DNA of 13,288 nt from the NCBI GenBank assembly GCA_947486475.1, contig CANKTR010000017.1, forward strand, positions 1 to 13,288, read 5' to 3'. Position numbers and translations under genes: made by a program. The stretch's first letter is position 1. Each line of letters begins with the position of its first letter. Positions 1 to 7,280 of the stretch are shown here, piece by piece. This DNA is from Microbacteriaceae bacterium (GTDB taxonomy: Bacteria > Actinomycetota > Actinomycetes > Actinomycetales > Microbacteriaceae). The notes beneath the pieces were generated by a model that saw only the letters and a program-made list of their open reading frames with translations, searched no databases and was not told where the DNA came from.

Positions 1-1157
1 AGCACAGCGAATGCGGTGATCGGAACCAACGACGCCGGGTTGGCGTAGATGACGACACAGAGCAACATCGGGACGATGCTCGCGACGAGCAGCGCGTTGG
101 TCGGAACCTTGCTGCGATTCGAAATCTGGCTGAGCCATCCGCTGGCGGGAAGCATCTTGTCGCGCGCGAACGAGTGCAGCAAGCGGCTTGCGGCTGCCTG
201 CAGGCTCAAGCAGCACGAGATGAATGCAACGACGGCGACGACGAGGAACAGGCGTGCGCCGGTGTCTCCGAGGACATCCGCGAGGATCGTGCCGATGGGG
301 TCGGCGTTCTCTCCCGCTGCGGTCGCGGCAAGGAGCTCGGGCGACGCGGCGAGAACATATCCCGAGAACGATGCGAGAGCCGAGACGCCACCAATGAGGA
401 TGGTCAGAATCATGGCCTTCGGTACCTCCCGAGCAGCGTCGTCAACTTCTTCGGCGACGTCACCACAGGCTTCGAAACCATAGAACATGAACAGACCGAC
501 GAGGGCCGCGCCCATGAATGCGGTGCCATAATCAGCAGACGCAAACCCGTCGGTAAAGATGCTGAACTCGTTCTGACGCTCAAAAATGAGCAGGTAAAGG
601 CCCAGTCCGACGACACCGATGAGCTCTGCAGCGAGACCGATGGTCGCGATACGCGCGAGGGTTTTGGTTCCCCCGAGGTTGATGAGCAATGCGACCACGA
701 GGAGGCTGATTGCAAGAATCAGAGTGAGTTCTGACGATACCTCGGTCACACCAAGAACGGTGGCGAGGAAGCCGGTGCCGTATTGCGCAACGGACGCAAT
801 CGTCACGAGCATCGCCCAAACATAAACCCAGGCGGTGAGCCACGCGGATTGGCGGCCGGCAAGGCGGCGCATCCACGGATAGATTCCACCAGCGATAGGG
901 AACTGCGAGACGACCTCGCCCATGACGAGTGCGACGAGCATCTGTCCGCCACCGACGATGAGGATCCAGAAGATCGATCCGGGTCCACCGGTCATGAGTC
1001 CGAGACCGAACAGCGCGTAAATTGCGACGAGTGGCGACAGGTAGGTGAACCCGAGTGCCATTGTGCTCCAGACAGTCATGGAGCGGTTGTACGACCCTTC
1101 GTATCCGAGGGCGCTAAGTTGCGCCTTGTCGGATTGGGCCTTGTCTGACGTAGCCAT
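1..1157 (-). CDS. APC-superfamily amino acid/polyamine permease, 3' end beyond window
   Basis: A frame stays open from an ATG at 1157 down to base 1 (about 385 codons), so the C-terminus is missing. A good Shine-Dalgarno sequence, GAAAGG (1168-1163), lies 5 nt before the ATG. The protein begins with a short polar tail, then LGYEGSYNRSM and a run of hydrophobic helices (about nine or ten visible). APC-family marks are GGPGSIFW near residue 57, the GGIYPW loop near residue 90, and the FYGFEACGDVAEEVDDAARE segment with the acidic loop typical of GABA/polyamine/amino-acid permeases. It should sit in the cytoplasmic membrane and import an amine or amino acid by cation symport or exchange. The adjoining amine-catabolic genes suggest it brings in the pathway substrate or a GABA-like product; the exact substrate cannot be read from sequence. 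The N-terminus carries a SDKAQ-SDKAQ tandem duplication. Confidence 0.92.
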   Translation of the reverse strand, partial: MATSDKAQSDKAQLSALGYEGSYNRSMTVWSTMALGFTYLSPLVAIYALFGLGLMTGGPGSIFWILIVGGGQMLVALVMGEVVSQFPIAGGIYPWMRRLAGRQSAWLTAWVYVWAMLVTIASVAQYGTGFLATVLGVTEVSSELTLILAISLLVVALLINLGGTKTLARIATIGLAAELIGVVGLGLYLLIFERQNEFSIFTDGFASADYGTAFMGAALVGLFMFYGFEACGDVAEEVDDAAREVPKAMILTILIGGVSALASFSGYVLAASPELLAATAAGENADPIGTILADVLGDTGARLFLVVAVVAFISCCLSLQAAASRLLHSFARDKMLPASGWLSQISNRSKVPTNALLVASIVPMLLCVVIYANPASLVPITAFAV

Positions 1158-1378
1158 TGTGACCTTTCGATTGTTGTGTTAATCGCGAGATGCCACCGGC
1201 ATTGGTCGCACCTCGTTGTGCTGGGGTAAACATAGCGCGTTTTTTCTCCAGCGGCAGGTGATTTGTGTCAACGGCGTATTTGCTAAATCATTCATCAATA
1301 TAGGATTTAGGAAGTGGACATAAGATTTACCACAACAACCATTTGCGGCCGAGTCGCTCGAACAATGAGGTTCACCTG
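1158..1378. promoter_or_regulatory. Divergent control region between permease and P450 operon
   Basis: This 221-bp gap is richer in A+T than its surroundings and has no credible gene. It holds a palindrome ATGCC-ACC-GGCAT (1190-1202) in the permease leader. On the minus strand there is a perfect TTGACA (1271-1266), but no good -10 lies 17 nt beyond it. On the plus side an inverted repeat CTAAATC/GATTTAG (1283-1289, 1304-1310) overlaps a weak -10-like TAGGAT (1301-1306). Promoters for both directions must lie here, but their exact positions are uncertain. Confidence 0.6.
1283..1310. repeat. Inverted repeat, candidate operator upstream of the P450 operon
   Basis: CTAAATC at 1283-1289 and GATTTAG at 1304-1310 are perfect 7-bp inverted arms with 14 bp between them, so the arm centres are 21 bp apart (two helical turns). 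The right arm overlaps a -10-like TAGGAT. Geometry and placement suit a dimeric repressor, and the GntR regulator at 6447-7205 is the only transcription factor seen. Binding is inference. Confidence 0.35.
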
Positions 1379-2572
1379 ATGTCAACCGAAATCGATGTGC
1401 CGTATCTGGACATTTCAGATCCGTCCTTCGCGATGCATTCCGAAGCGGTTCGTAACGCTCGAGAACAGCACTGGTACGCGACAACAAACTACGGATTTGC
1501 GGTACTGCGCCACGAATACGTCAGCATCCTTCTCAAAGACACCCGTTTAAGCCAGGGCAGCGGAAAATGGCCGGACCACAACGGGGTCCACTCGGGGTTG
1601 TTCCACGACTGGTGGACCAAGTGCTTGTTGGTGCTCGAAGGCGACGACCACCACCGAATCAGGCGCATGCTCAACCCGGCGTTCTCGTTCCGCCACATCG
1701 AGGCGTATGTTCCGCGATTCGAACAACTCGCCGTCGAACTTGTCGACGCGATCATCGACAACGGCGAGTTCGAGTACGTCAACGACTTCGCCGAACCGTA
1801 CGCAACACGCGTGTTGTGCATTCTGACGGGTATCCCCGAAAGTGAATGGCCGACTATCGCCCGCATCTCGAGTTCGATCGGGCTGGCGCTGGGAATTACC
1901 ATCAAGGAAGACCTGCCCGAGGTTGAATCGGCGCTCGCCGAACTCTACGGGTATGCCGAAGCGCTCATCGCCAATCGCCAGGCGAACCCGCGCGACGATC
2001 TCGTGACGCGCCTCGTAGAGGCGAACCGTGATGGTGACAGCCTCAGCGACGACGAACTTCGCAACGCACTGTGTCTTCTCATCTTCGGCGGAATGGACAC
2101 GACGCGAAATCAATTGGGGCTCGGCATGCAGACCATGATGCGAAACCCCGACCAATGGGAGCTGCTGGCGAAGAACCCCGAACTGGCGCGGAACGCGGTC
2201 GAGGAAGTCATGCGGTCCAACCCGACGACCACGTGGGTGACCCGCGAAGCCGTCGTCGATTTCGACTACGAAGACCTTCACGCGCCCGCTGGATCCACCG
2301 TTCACTTCTTCACTCAGGTGAGCGGGAACGACCCAGCGGCGTACCCGAACCCCGGGATTGACATCACCGTTGAACGAGCGCCGCACTACGGGTTTGGCGG
2401 GGGGATGCACCACTGCCTCGGGCATTTCGTCGCGCGAATGGACATGGCGATCGCGTTCCGAACGCTGTCCCAACGGATGACCAACATTCGAGTCAACGGG
2501 CGGGACGAATGGATGCCCGATTCGGGCAACACAGGGCCAGTCCGTCTTCCGCTCGCGTTCGACACACGATAA
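1379..2572 (+). CDS. Cytochrome P450, CYP151-like amine monooxygenase candidate
   Basis: This is a 397-residue soluble bacterial class I P450, which uses two electrons from a ferredoxin and O2 to oxidise its substrate. Diagnostic motifs are all present: the C-helix HHRIRR near residue 95, the I-helix oxygen-activation segment GGMDTT (237-242), the K-helix E276-x-x-R279, and the haem loop FGGGMHHCLG with Cys346 as thiolate ligand. The start at 1379 is preferred over an upstream in-frame ATG at 1343 because TGAGG (1366-1370) lies 8 nt before it. It heads an operon with a [3Fe-4S] ferredoxin 26 bp downstream and a glutamine-synthetase-like gene after that. This is the pipA-orf1-orf2' order known for piperidine/pyrrolidine use in Mycobacterium smegmatis. 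I infer oxidation of a cyclic or N-alkyl amine. CYP family assignment was not tested, and no ferredoxin reductase is encoded nearby. Confidence 0.93.
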   Translation: MSTEIDVPYLDISDPSFAMHSEAVRNAREQHWYATTNYGFAVLRHEYVSILLKDTRLSQGSGKWPDHNGVHSGLFHDWWTKCLLVLEGDDHHRIRRMLNPAFSFRHIEAYVPRFEQLAVELVDAIIDNGEFEYVNDFAEPYATRVLCILTGIPESEWPTIARISSSIGLALGITIKEDLPEVESALAELYGYAEALIANRQANPRDDLVTRLVEANRDGDSLSDDELRNALCLLIFGGMDTTRNQLGLGMQTMMRNPDQWELLAKNPELARNAVEEVMRSNPTTTWVTREAVVDFDYEDLHAPAGSTVHFFTQVSGNDPAAYPNPGIDITVERAPHYGFGGGMHHCLGHFVARMDMAIAFRTLSQRMTNIRVNGRDEWMPDSGNTGPVRLPLAFDTR

Positions 2573-2598
2573 CCTCAAACAACACCAAGGAGAACACC

Positions 2599-2787
2599 AT
2601 GCACGTTTTTGTAGACCGCGCGAAGTGCGACAACCACGGTCAGTGCACCTTTTCGGCGCCGACCGTGTTCCGGCTCGATGACAAAGGAATTCTCGAATAC
2701 GACGAAAACCCCGACGAATCGTTGCGGGCGGACGTCGACGAAGCGGCCGACGTGTGCCCGATGCAAGCCATCCTGGTCACAGACTGA
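2599..2787 (+). CDS. Ferredoxin, [3Fe-4S] type, P450 redox partner
   Basis: This is a 62-residue acidic ferredoxin. The cluster motif is C10-x-x-H13-G-x-C16 with C53-P near the C-terminus. Three cysteines, with His at the position that would hold the fourth ligand, is the pattern of actinobacterial P450-partner ferredoxins carrying a [3Fe-4S] cluster. It should pass single electrons from a reductase to the P450 encoded just upstream. The ATG at 2599 is chosen because AAGGAG (2587-2592) lies 6 nt upstream and it gives the usual MxVxVDxxKC start; an open frame further upstream only overlaps the P450 end. It is certainly co-transcribed with the P450 (26-bp gap) and probably with the downstream synthetase (43-bp gap). 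Confidence 0.93.
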   Translation: MHVFVDRAKCDNHGQCTFSAPTVFRLDDKGILEYDENPDESLRADVDEAADVCPMQAILVTD

Positions 2788-2830
2788 CCTGATTAATCCC
2801 ACTACACACAAGGACAAAGGAGTCCCATCA

Positions 2831-4237
2831 ATGGTTGACCAACTCGGAACGAGTGCTCTGACGGACAACGACGCGTTCTCTCGCCACCAGGCGTCGAACA
2901 TGCGTCCCGACGTCGTCAAAGACCTCGAACAGAAAATCGCCGCCGCCGGTGTCGAATTCATTTATCACATGCTTCCCACGATTGGCGCAAAAGTCGTGGC
3001 TAAAATGGTGCCCGCACGCCACCTTCGCCGCAACCTCGAGAAGGGCATTGCCCTGCACCGCACCGCGGTAGCTGACTTGCAGTCGACTCGCGAAGGTGAA
3101 TTGATCGGTGGCGGAATCGGTGCGCGAGAGATGATCGCGCTGCCCGACCCCGACACCTTCGTTGTGTTGCCGTGGGACACGTCGGTCGCCCGCATGTTGT
3201 GCCTCGCCTACGAACCGAGGCACTTCGCCGAGGTTGGCGGACGCCCCCTCGCGACGGACTCCCGCGGGTTGCTGATTCGCGCCCACTACGAATTCACCGC
3301 CCGCACGGGGTTCGAGGTGCGAAGCGGCACGGAACCCGAAATGATGTGGACGGGACCGGGCCTCGAGGTCATCAAAAAGGAAGGTTCGAGCCCCGCCTAC
3401 CAGGTCGAAAACCTCGAACGCATGCGCCCGATCTTCAAGCAAGTGGTTCGGTATGCGCAGGCGTTCGGTCTCGACATGATCGAAGGCGACTACGAGGACG
3501 ACGGACAGTTGGAACTCAACTGGATGTACGACCGGGTCGAGCACACCTCGGACCGACTGGTGACCTACCGACAAATCTGCAAGCAGGTCGCGCGCGAACA
3601 GGGTGTCACGGCGACGTTCATGCCCAAGCCGTTCAACGGGCTGATGGGCAACGGTTGCCACCACAACCTCTCGTTGTGGAAGGGCGATGTCAACGCCTGT
3701 ATCGAACCGGGAAACACCGAGATTCATTTGTCAGAGGTCGGGCGTTGGGCCGTCGGTGGAATGCTCACGCACGCCGCTGACTCGACTGCCATCATGGCCA
3801 GCACGGTCAACTCGTACAAGCGATTTTGGGACGCCGGGCAGTTCGCTCCGAGTTCGCCCTCGTGGGGGCTCGATTCCCGCGCGGGAATGATTCGCATCTC
3901 GTCGATTGGTCGCATGGAGTATCGCCAACCCGATTCGAGCGTCAATCCCTATCTGTCGCACACGGCGCTCCTCGCGTCGATGGAGGACGGACTTGACCGC
4001 AAGCTTGATTCGGGCGACCCGCTCACGATTGACAAACCGCGAATTGTCAAGTTCGACGTGATGCCGATGACCCTCGGCGATGCCATCGTGCAATTCGAGG
4101 GCAGCGACATCATGAAGAAGGCATTCCCTCAAGAGTTGCGGGAGGTCTTCATCGACCTGAAGAAGGACGAGTGGGCCCGTTACTGCGGGATCATCACCGA
4201 ATGGGAGTTCGCACAGTACTGGGAGACACTCCCGTGA
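2831..4237 (+). CDS. Glutamine synthetase family, type III / gamma-glutamylamide synthetase-like
   Basis: This 468-residue protein has the glutamine synthetase fold. Landmarks are GDYEDDGQLELNW (metal/substrate-binding GQxE, E228), MPKPFNG (264-270) followed by GNGCHHN (ATP/glutamate site), then NSYKRF, DSRAGMIRI and MEYRQPDSSVNPYL. The MPKPF and DYEDxxGQ wording matches the GlnT / gamma-glutamylmethylamide synthetase branch rather than housekeeping GlnA. The usual NR of NRSA is DSR here. These enzymes join L-glutamate to an amine using ATP, giving a gamma-glutamyl amide. In this operon it probably glutamylates the substrate amine or the amino-aldehyde made by the P450, preventing ring closure to a cyclic imine. 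A strong AAAGGAG (2816-2822) lies 8 nt before the ATG. The stop overlaps the next start (GTGA). Specificity for ammonia or a given amine is not decidable by eye. Confidence 0.9.
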   Translation: MVDQLGTSALTDNDAFSRHQASNMRPDVVKDLEQKIAAAGVEFIYHMLPTIGAKVVAKMVPARHLRRNLEKGIALHRTAVADLQSTREGELIGGGIGAREMIALPDPDTFVVLPWDTSVARMLCLAYEPRHFAEVGGRPLATDSRGLLIRAHYEFTARTGFEVRSGTEPEMMWTGPGLEVIKKEGSSPAYQVENLERMRPIFKQVVRYAQAFGLDMIEGDYEDDGQLELNWMYDRVEHTSDRLVTYRQICKQVAREQGVTATFMPKPFNGLMGNGCHHNLSLWKGDVNACIEPGNTEIHLSEVGRWAVGGMLTHAADSTAIMASTVNSYKRFWDAGQFAPSSPSWGLDSRAGMIRISSIGRMEYRQPDSSVNPYLSHTALLASMEDGLDRKLDSGDPLTIDKPRIVKFDVMPMTLGDAIVQFEGSDIMKKAFPQELREVFIDLKKDEWARYCGIITEWEFAQYWETLP

Positions 4238-4932
4238 GCGCCGCACTTCGACTGGCGTGCATCGACGCCGACGCGCCACCGCTGTTCGACCTCAGTCCTG
4301 ACGGGATTCACCGCACGGGTTACGAGCCGGCCGCGGCCGACCTCGTTGCGAGTGTGATGGGTCGCGAGATTGAGTGGGTCATCACCGGCTGGGACAACAT
4401 GATTCCGATGGTTCAACGCGGCGAGGTGGACGCGGTCTGGTGTGGGCAGGGAATGATTCCCGAACGCATCGCCCTCGTCGACTTCACCCGGCCCTACGCG
4501 GTGTTCAACGAGACCGTCTTGGTTCGTGCCGATGATCCCGCCCGCTCGAACACCACCATGGACGGATACACGGTGGGGGCAATTGCGGGAAGCGCCAACC
4601 TGAAGGTCGCTCAGACGATTGTTGGAGCCGAGATTGTCGAATTCACGGGCCCGAGCGTCTTCGAGGACATGATTGCGGCACTGCGATCGGGAGCCGTCGA
4701 TGCGTTCGTTGACGACGACGTGGTCATGATTCCTCTCGCCGACAACGATCCGGATTTTGTCGTCGCCTTTACTGCCGAAACTCGAAACCCGTGGGGTATC
4801 GGAGTCCAGAAGGGCAACGCGGAACTCTTGGGGGAGCTCAATAGAGCACTCGACACGGTCATTGCCGACGGTCGACTCGCAACGGTGTGGAGCACGTGGA
4901 TGCCCGATTTGGAATTCCCTCTGGCAAAATAG
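4234..4932 (+). CDS. Periplasmic-binding-protein-like (SBP_bac_3) protein without signal peptide
   Basis: This is a 232-residue protein of the family 3 amino-acid-binding fold. It shows the N-terminal strand LRLACIDADAPPLF, then GYEPAAADLVASVMG, the MVQRGEVDAVWCG segment, RIALVDFTRPY, and a second lobe with YTVGAIAGSANLK and ALRSGAVDAFVDD. Family members usually carry a lipoprotein signal and deliver amino acids to an ABC permease. This one starts directly at the first strand, has no hydrophobic leader or lipobox, and has no transporter genes beside it. The GTG at 4234 overlaps the synthetase stop by 4 bp (GTGA) and has GGGAG (4221-4225) 8 nt upstream, so the short start is well supported and translation is coupled. 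It is probably cytoplasmic: a metabolite-binding accessory protein, or an enzyme built on this fold as in cyclohexadienyl dehydratase. Its function is unknown. Confidence 0.85.
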   Translation: MSAALRLACIDADAPPLFDLSPDGIHRTGYEPAAADLVASVMGREIEWVITGWDNMIPMVQRGEVDAVWCGQGMIPERIALVDFTRPYAVFNETVLVRADDPARSNTTMDGYTVGAIAGSANLKVAQTIVGAEIVEFTGPSVFEDMIAALRSGAVDAFVDDDVVMIPLADNDPDFVVAFTAETRNPWGIGVQKGNAELLGELNRALDTVIADGRLATVWSTWMPDLEFPLAK

Positions 4933-4937
4933 TAGCC

Positions 4938-5732
4938 ATGAGCCACAACATCACACCCAGTGACGTCATGCCCGAGGGCAACGCGTCGATGCCGAGTGAC
5001 GCGCCGACTGTCGCGGTCGTGGTGTCGCTCAACATCCCCGAGATGACGGACGAAGTCGCCGGGCTCGTCGCTCGATTCACTCGTGTCGCGCTGACCGAAC
5101 TGAACAACGTCGGGGCAAAGGTCGTGCTGTTGGATTCGAGCAAGTCGCCGCTAGACCCGGCGGCAGTGGCCGACGTGGCCGACGGAGTTCTGTTTCTCGG
5201 CGGCGGAGACGTGGATGCACGAATTTACGGTCACACCGAGCCGGTGAACCACGAGTACGGTGTCGACCGCGCTGCGGACGACTATTGCATCGATATCATC
5301 AACGCGACAATCGAACGGGACGCACCGATGCTGTGTATCTGTCGCGGTTCGCAGTTGCTCAATGTCGCGCTCGGCGGCGACCTCATTCCCGACATCGAGA
5401 ACTTTCACCCGCACCGCGGGGGATCGGGTGACCCGATGTTCAAGGACGAACCCGTCACCCTTGAACCGGGCAGCAAGATTCGCGAGATATTCGGTCGCGA
5501 CCGAGTTGCGGTTCGCTCGGGGCACCACCAAGCCGTCAATCGTGTGGCGGACGGGCTTGTCGTCAGCGCTCGTGCTGAGGACGGAGTCGTCGAGGGCACG
5601 GAAATGCCGTCGGCACGATGGGTCGTCGGAGTCCAGTGGCACCCCGAGGACGATGACGGCTCAGCGCCGGATCGTCGTGCTCTCTTTCAGGCGTTCGTCG
5701 ACCAAACGAAACTCGTTCAAACCGCGCGCTAG
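4938..5732 (+). CDS. Gamma-glutamyl hydrolase, class I glutamine amidotransferase fold (PuuD-like, peptidase C26)
   Basis: This 264-residue protein has the C26 triad. The nucleophile is Cys135 in CICRGSQLLNVALGGDL, with His235 and Glu237 in VQWHPE. LGGGDVDARIYG and SGHHQAVN complete the gamma-glutamyl-GABA hydrolase signature. In E. coli PuuD this enzyme cleaves gamma-glutamyl-GABA to glutamate and GABA. Here it would undo the gamma-glutamylation done by the synthetase two genes upstream, recycling the glutamate. It starts 5 bp after the binding-protein stop, evidently in the same operon. The start is less secure: no clear Shine-Dalgarno precedes the ATG at 4938, and an in-frame ATG 30 bp downstream (4968) could serve. 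The residue before the ICRG motif is Cys (CICRG) where most relatives have Gly. Its stop overlaps the stop of the convergent gene. Confidence 0.9.
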   Translation: MSHNITPSDVMPEGNASMPSDAPTVAVVVSLNIPEMTDEVAGLVARFTRVALTELNNVGAKVVLLDSSKSPLDPAAVADVADGVLFLGGGDVDARIYGHTEPVNHEYGVDRAADDYCIDIINATIERDAPMLCICRGSQLLNVALGGDLIPDIENFHPHRGGSGDPMFKDEPVTLEPGSKIREIFGRDRVAVRSGHHQAVNRVADGLVVSARAEDGVVEGTEMPSARWVVGVQWHPEDDDGSAPDRRALFQAFVDQTKLVQTAR

Positions 5733-6454
5733 TAATTCGCGGCTAGCGGAACTGTCACGAGTTGTAAGCCAAGTTCAGGTCCTGGGATTTCGCATCGACT
5801 CGCATTTTTCGGCAATGCCACGACACGATTTCCCACGAGAAAGCGACCCGAGTTTCCCAGGATGATGCGATCGAATTTTGACACGAGCGCGACGTCCCCG
5901 GGAATTGTGCGCAGAATCGGCATGATGACGGTTTCCAATTCCCGCACCTCCGTGTCGCACCCAGCGGTGCCGATGAGCACCCCATCTAACGACAGCGGAA
6001 CCATGCTGGTCAAAATGTACTTGTCCATCCCCGCGTAGTCGAGGTAAGGGCCCTGAATTGCTGGGTTTCCGGTCGAGACAACCTCGGCAAACCACTCGTA
6101 GGTCACAAAGTCATAGAAACCGGGGTCATCCTGTGAAAGGTTGAACACGATTCGTTGGGTTGAGCCCAAATCGCCTCGCCGCCACCATTCGACTGCTCCG
6201 ACATTGTTGTCCACAAGGTCTGGACCGAGGACGATTCCAGCGGCCACGGGGAATGCGTGGCGACTCAGAAATGTCGCGGCAGCGGGTTGAATTGCGCGCA
6301 GATGGCGTTCTGTCAATCCAGCCTTCGTGCCCCGCGCACTCTGAAGTTCGCGTTCGCACTCCAACGCCATGGTGGTCAAGTCGTCATAGACCGCGGCAAA
6401 TAAATCCCCAATCGCCTTACCCGCGCGTTCGAGGCCTCCTTGGGCCTCACTCAT
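5729..6454 (-). CDS. Soluble Cache-domain protein, putative ligand sensor
   Basis: This is a 241-residue protein with an N-terminal helical stretch (about 1-60, possibly coiled) followed by a Cache/PDC-like sensor domain. The domain shows a WWRRGD segment near residue 90, then YDFVTYEWF and GPYLDYAGMDKYILTSMVP (about 135-153), and a VLIGTAGCDTEVRELE strand-helix unit. Cache domains usually sit outside the membrane in receptors and bind small molecules such as amino acids, amines and carboxylates. This protein has no signal peptide or membrane helix, so it should act in the cytoplasm. Its ATG (6454) lies inside the end of the GntR gene (8-bp overlap, ATGAGTGA), implying coupled translation and a joint role in sensing the pathway substrate. 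The direct partner and ligand are unknown. A longer in-frame start at 6580 would bury it in the regulator gene and is rejected. Confidence 0.75.
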   Translation of the reverse strand: MSEAQGGLERAGKAIGDLFAAVYDDLTTMALECERELQSARGTKAGLTERHLRAIQPAAATFLSRHAFPVAAGIVLGPDLVDNNVGAVEWWRRGDLGSTQRIVFNLSQDDPGFYDFVTYEWFAEVVSTGNPAIQGPYLDYAGMDKYILTSMVPLSLDGVLIGTAGCDTEVRELETVIMPILRTIPGDVALVSKFDRIILGNSGRFLVGNRVVALPKNASRCEIPGPELGLQLVTVPLAANY

Positions 6455-7205
6455 TCGTGGGCCCAATCGGGTACAAAACATCGAGTCGAGCGGCAACCAA
6501 TCGATAAAAGTCGCGTGAGATGTGCTCACGAACGGCGCGCTCCGCGGCGATAAGGTCTCGACTTCGCAGGGCCGCGACAATGACCAGGTGGTCGTTCATC
6601 GTCCATTCCCGGTCGGTTTCGACCGCGAGGACGGTCCACATAATTTCAATTGTTTCGGTCAACAACCGGATCTGCGTTGCCAAGAGACGTTCGGACTGCG
6701 CGAGCACGGCTAGTTCGCTGTGGAATCTGCTGTCGGCACGAATACAGGACTCAGTCGTTGTCGCCTCTCCCAAGGTTCGAGCGATTCGTTCAAGTCGGTC
6801 GAAGTCGTGGGGGAATGCTCGTCCGATGACGAGTCGAACGGCAGCAAGGGCGGTGGCCACCTGTTCGTCCTCCATATCGCGCAATTCCGCCGTGGACAAC
6901 CTCAACAACCGCTGGCGAAGCGCCTCGAGATTCGTGCGGGGAGCGCCGATGATGAAGGTACCGCCGCTTCGCCCGCGCCGAGTTTCGATGATCCCTTGCT
7001 CGCGCAACGTCCGGAGCGCGTCGCGGACGGTCGCGGTGGCGACGCCGAACATGACGGTCAGCTGGTTCTCGACGGGGAGTTGCTCGCCCCGACGAAGAAG
7101 TCCGAGAGAGATTGCGGTCGACAGGCGATCAACAATTGCCTCAGCACGAAGGACGTCAGGGAGTGGTCGAAAAACCTGAGAGTGAACTCCGCTCAGAACA
7201 CCCAC
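6447..7205 (-). CDS. GntR-family transcriptional regulator, FadR subfamily (FCD domain)
   Basis: This 252-residue protein has an N-terminal winged helix-turn-helix (about 20-88) with RRGEQLPVENQLTVMFGVA, TVRDALRTLREQGIIE and the RRGRSGGTFI wing. A C-terminal all-helical FCD domain follows. The metal/ligand-site residues expected of FCD proteins are visible as D158, H162 (DSRFH), H206 (NDH) and H228 (REH). FCD regulators are usually repressors released by a small carboxylate or related metabolite. The start is GTG at 7205, with AGGAGG (7215-7210) only 4 nt upstream, a strong but close site. It is divergent from the aldehyde dehydrogenase and overlaps the Cache gene, so it is the obvious local regulator of this locus, as PipR (also GntR family) is for piperidine use in mycobacteria. 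Its effector and operators are inferred, not shown. Confidence 0.93.
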   Translation of the reverse strand: MGVLSGVHSQVFRPLPDVLRAEAIVDRLSTAISLGLLRRGEQLPVENQLTVMFGVATATVRDALRTLREQGIIETRRGRSGGTFIIGAPRTNLEALRQRLLRLSTAELRDMEDEQVATALAAVRLVIGRAFPHDFDRLERIARTLGEATTTESCIRADSRFHSELAVLAQSERLLATQIRLLTETIEIMWTVLAVETDREWTMNDHLVIVAALRSRDLIAAERAVREHISRDFYRLVAARLDVLYPIGPTNE

Positions 7206-7280
7206 GGAACCTCCTCAGTTCTAATCCTCCCCTTCAGGATACTGGGAATTGTTCGGCGATAAACGATTATTTGCTCGGCA
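7206..7280. promoter_or_regulatory. Divergent regulator/dehydrogenase control region
   Basis: This 75-bp gap separates the GntR start (GTG 7205, minus) from the dehydrogenase ATG (7281, plus). It holds the regulator's AGGAGG site, a possible minus-strand -10 TATCCT (7241-7236) and the first copy of a 15-bp direct repeat that would lie near the regulator's -35 region. Divergence over so short a gap suggests one operator controlling both genes. No strong plus-strand promoter or Shine-Dalgarno sequence is visible. Confidence 0.5.

Noticed and set aside
1230..1250. T-run after GCGC (1241-1246) as an intrinsic terminator
   Set aside because: No stem of useful length precedes the six T residues on either strand.
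1547..2578. Long minus-strand open frame (343 codons) opposite the P450
   Set aside because: It is antisense to a P450 with all catalytic motifs intact; its product is rich in Arg, Val and His with no recognisable domain, as expected of high-GC shadow frames.
2828..3727. Long minus-strand open frame opposite the glutamine-synthetase-like gene
   Set aside because: It is a shadow of codon bias in a gene with clear family motifs, and has no convincing start region.
4171..4233. Upstream extension of the binding-protein frame as a hidden signal peptide
   Set aside because: The extra residues are charged (RDHHR, RTV) with no hydrophobic core or lipobox, and lie inside the synthetase gene.
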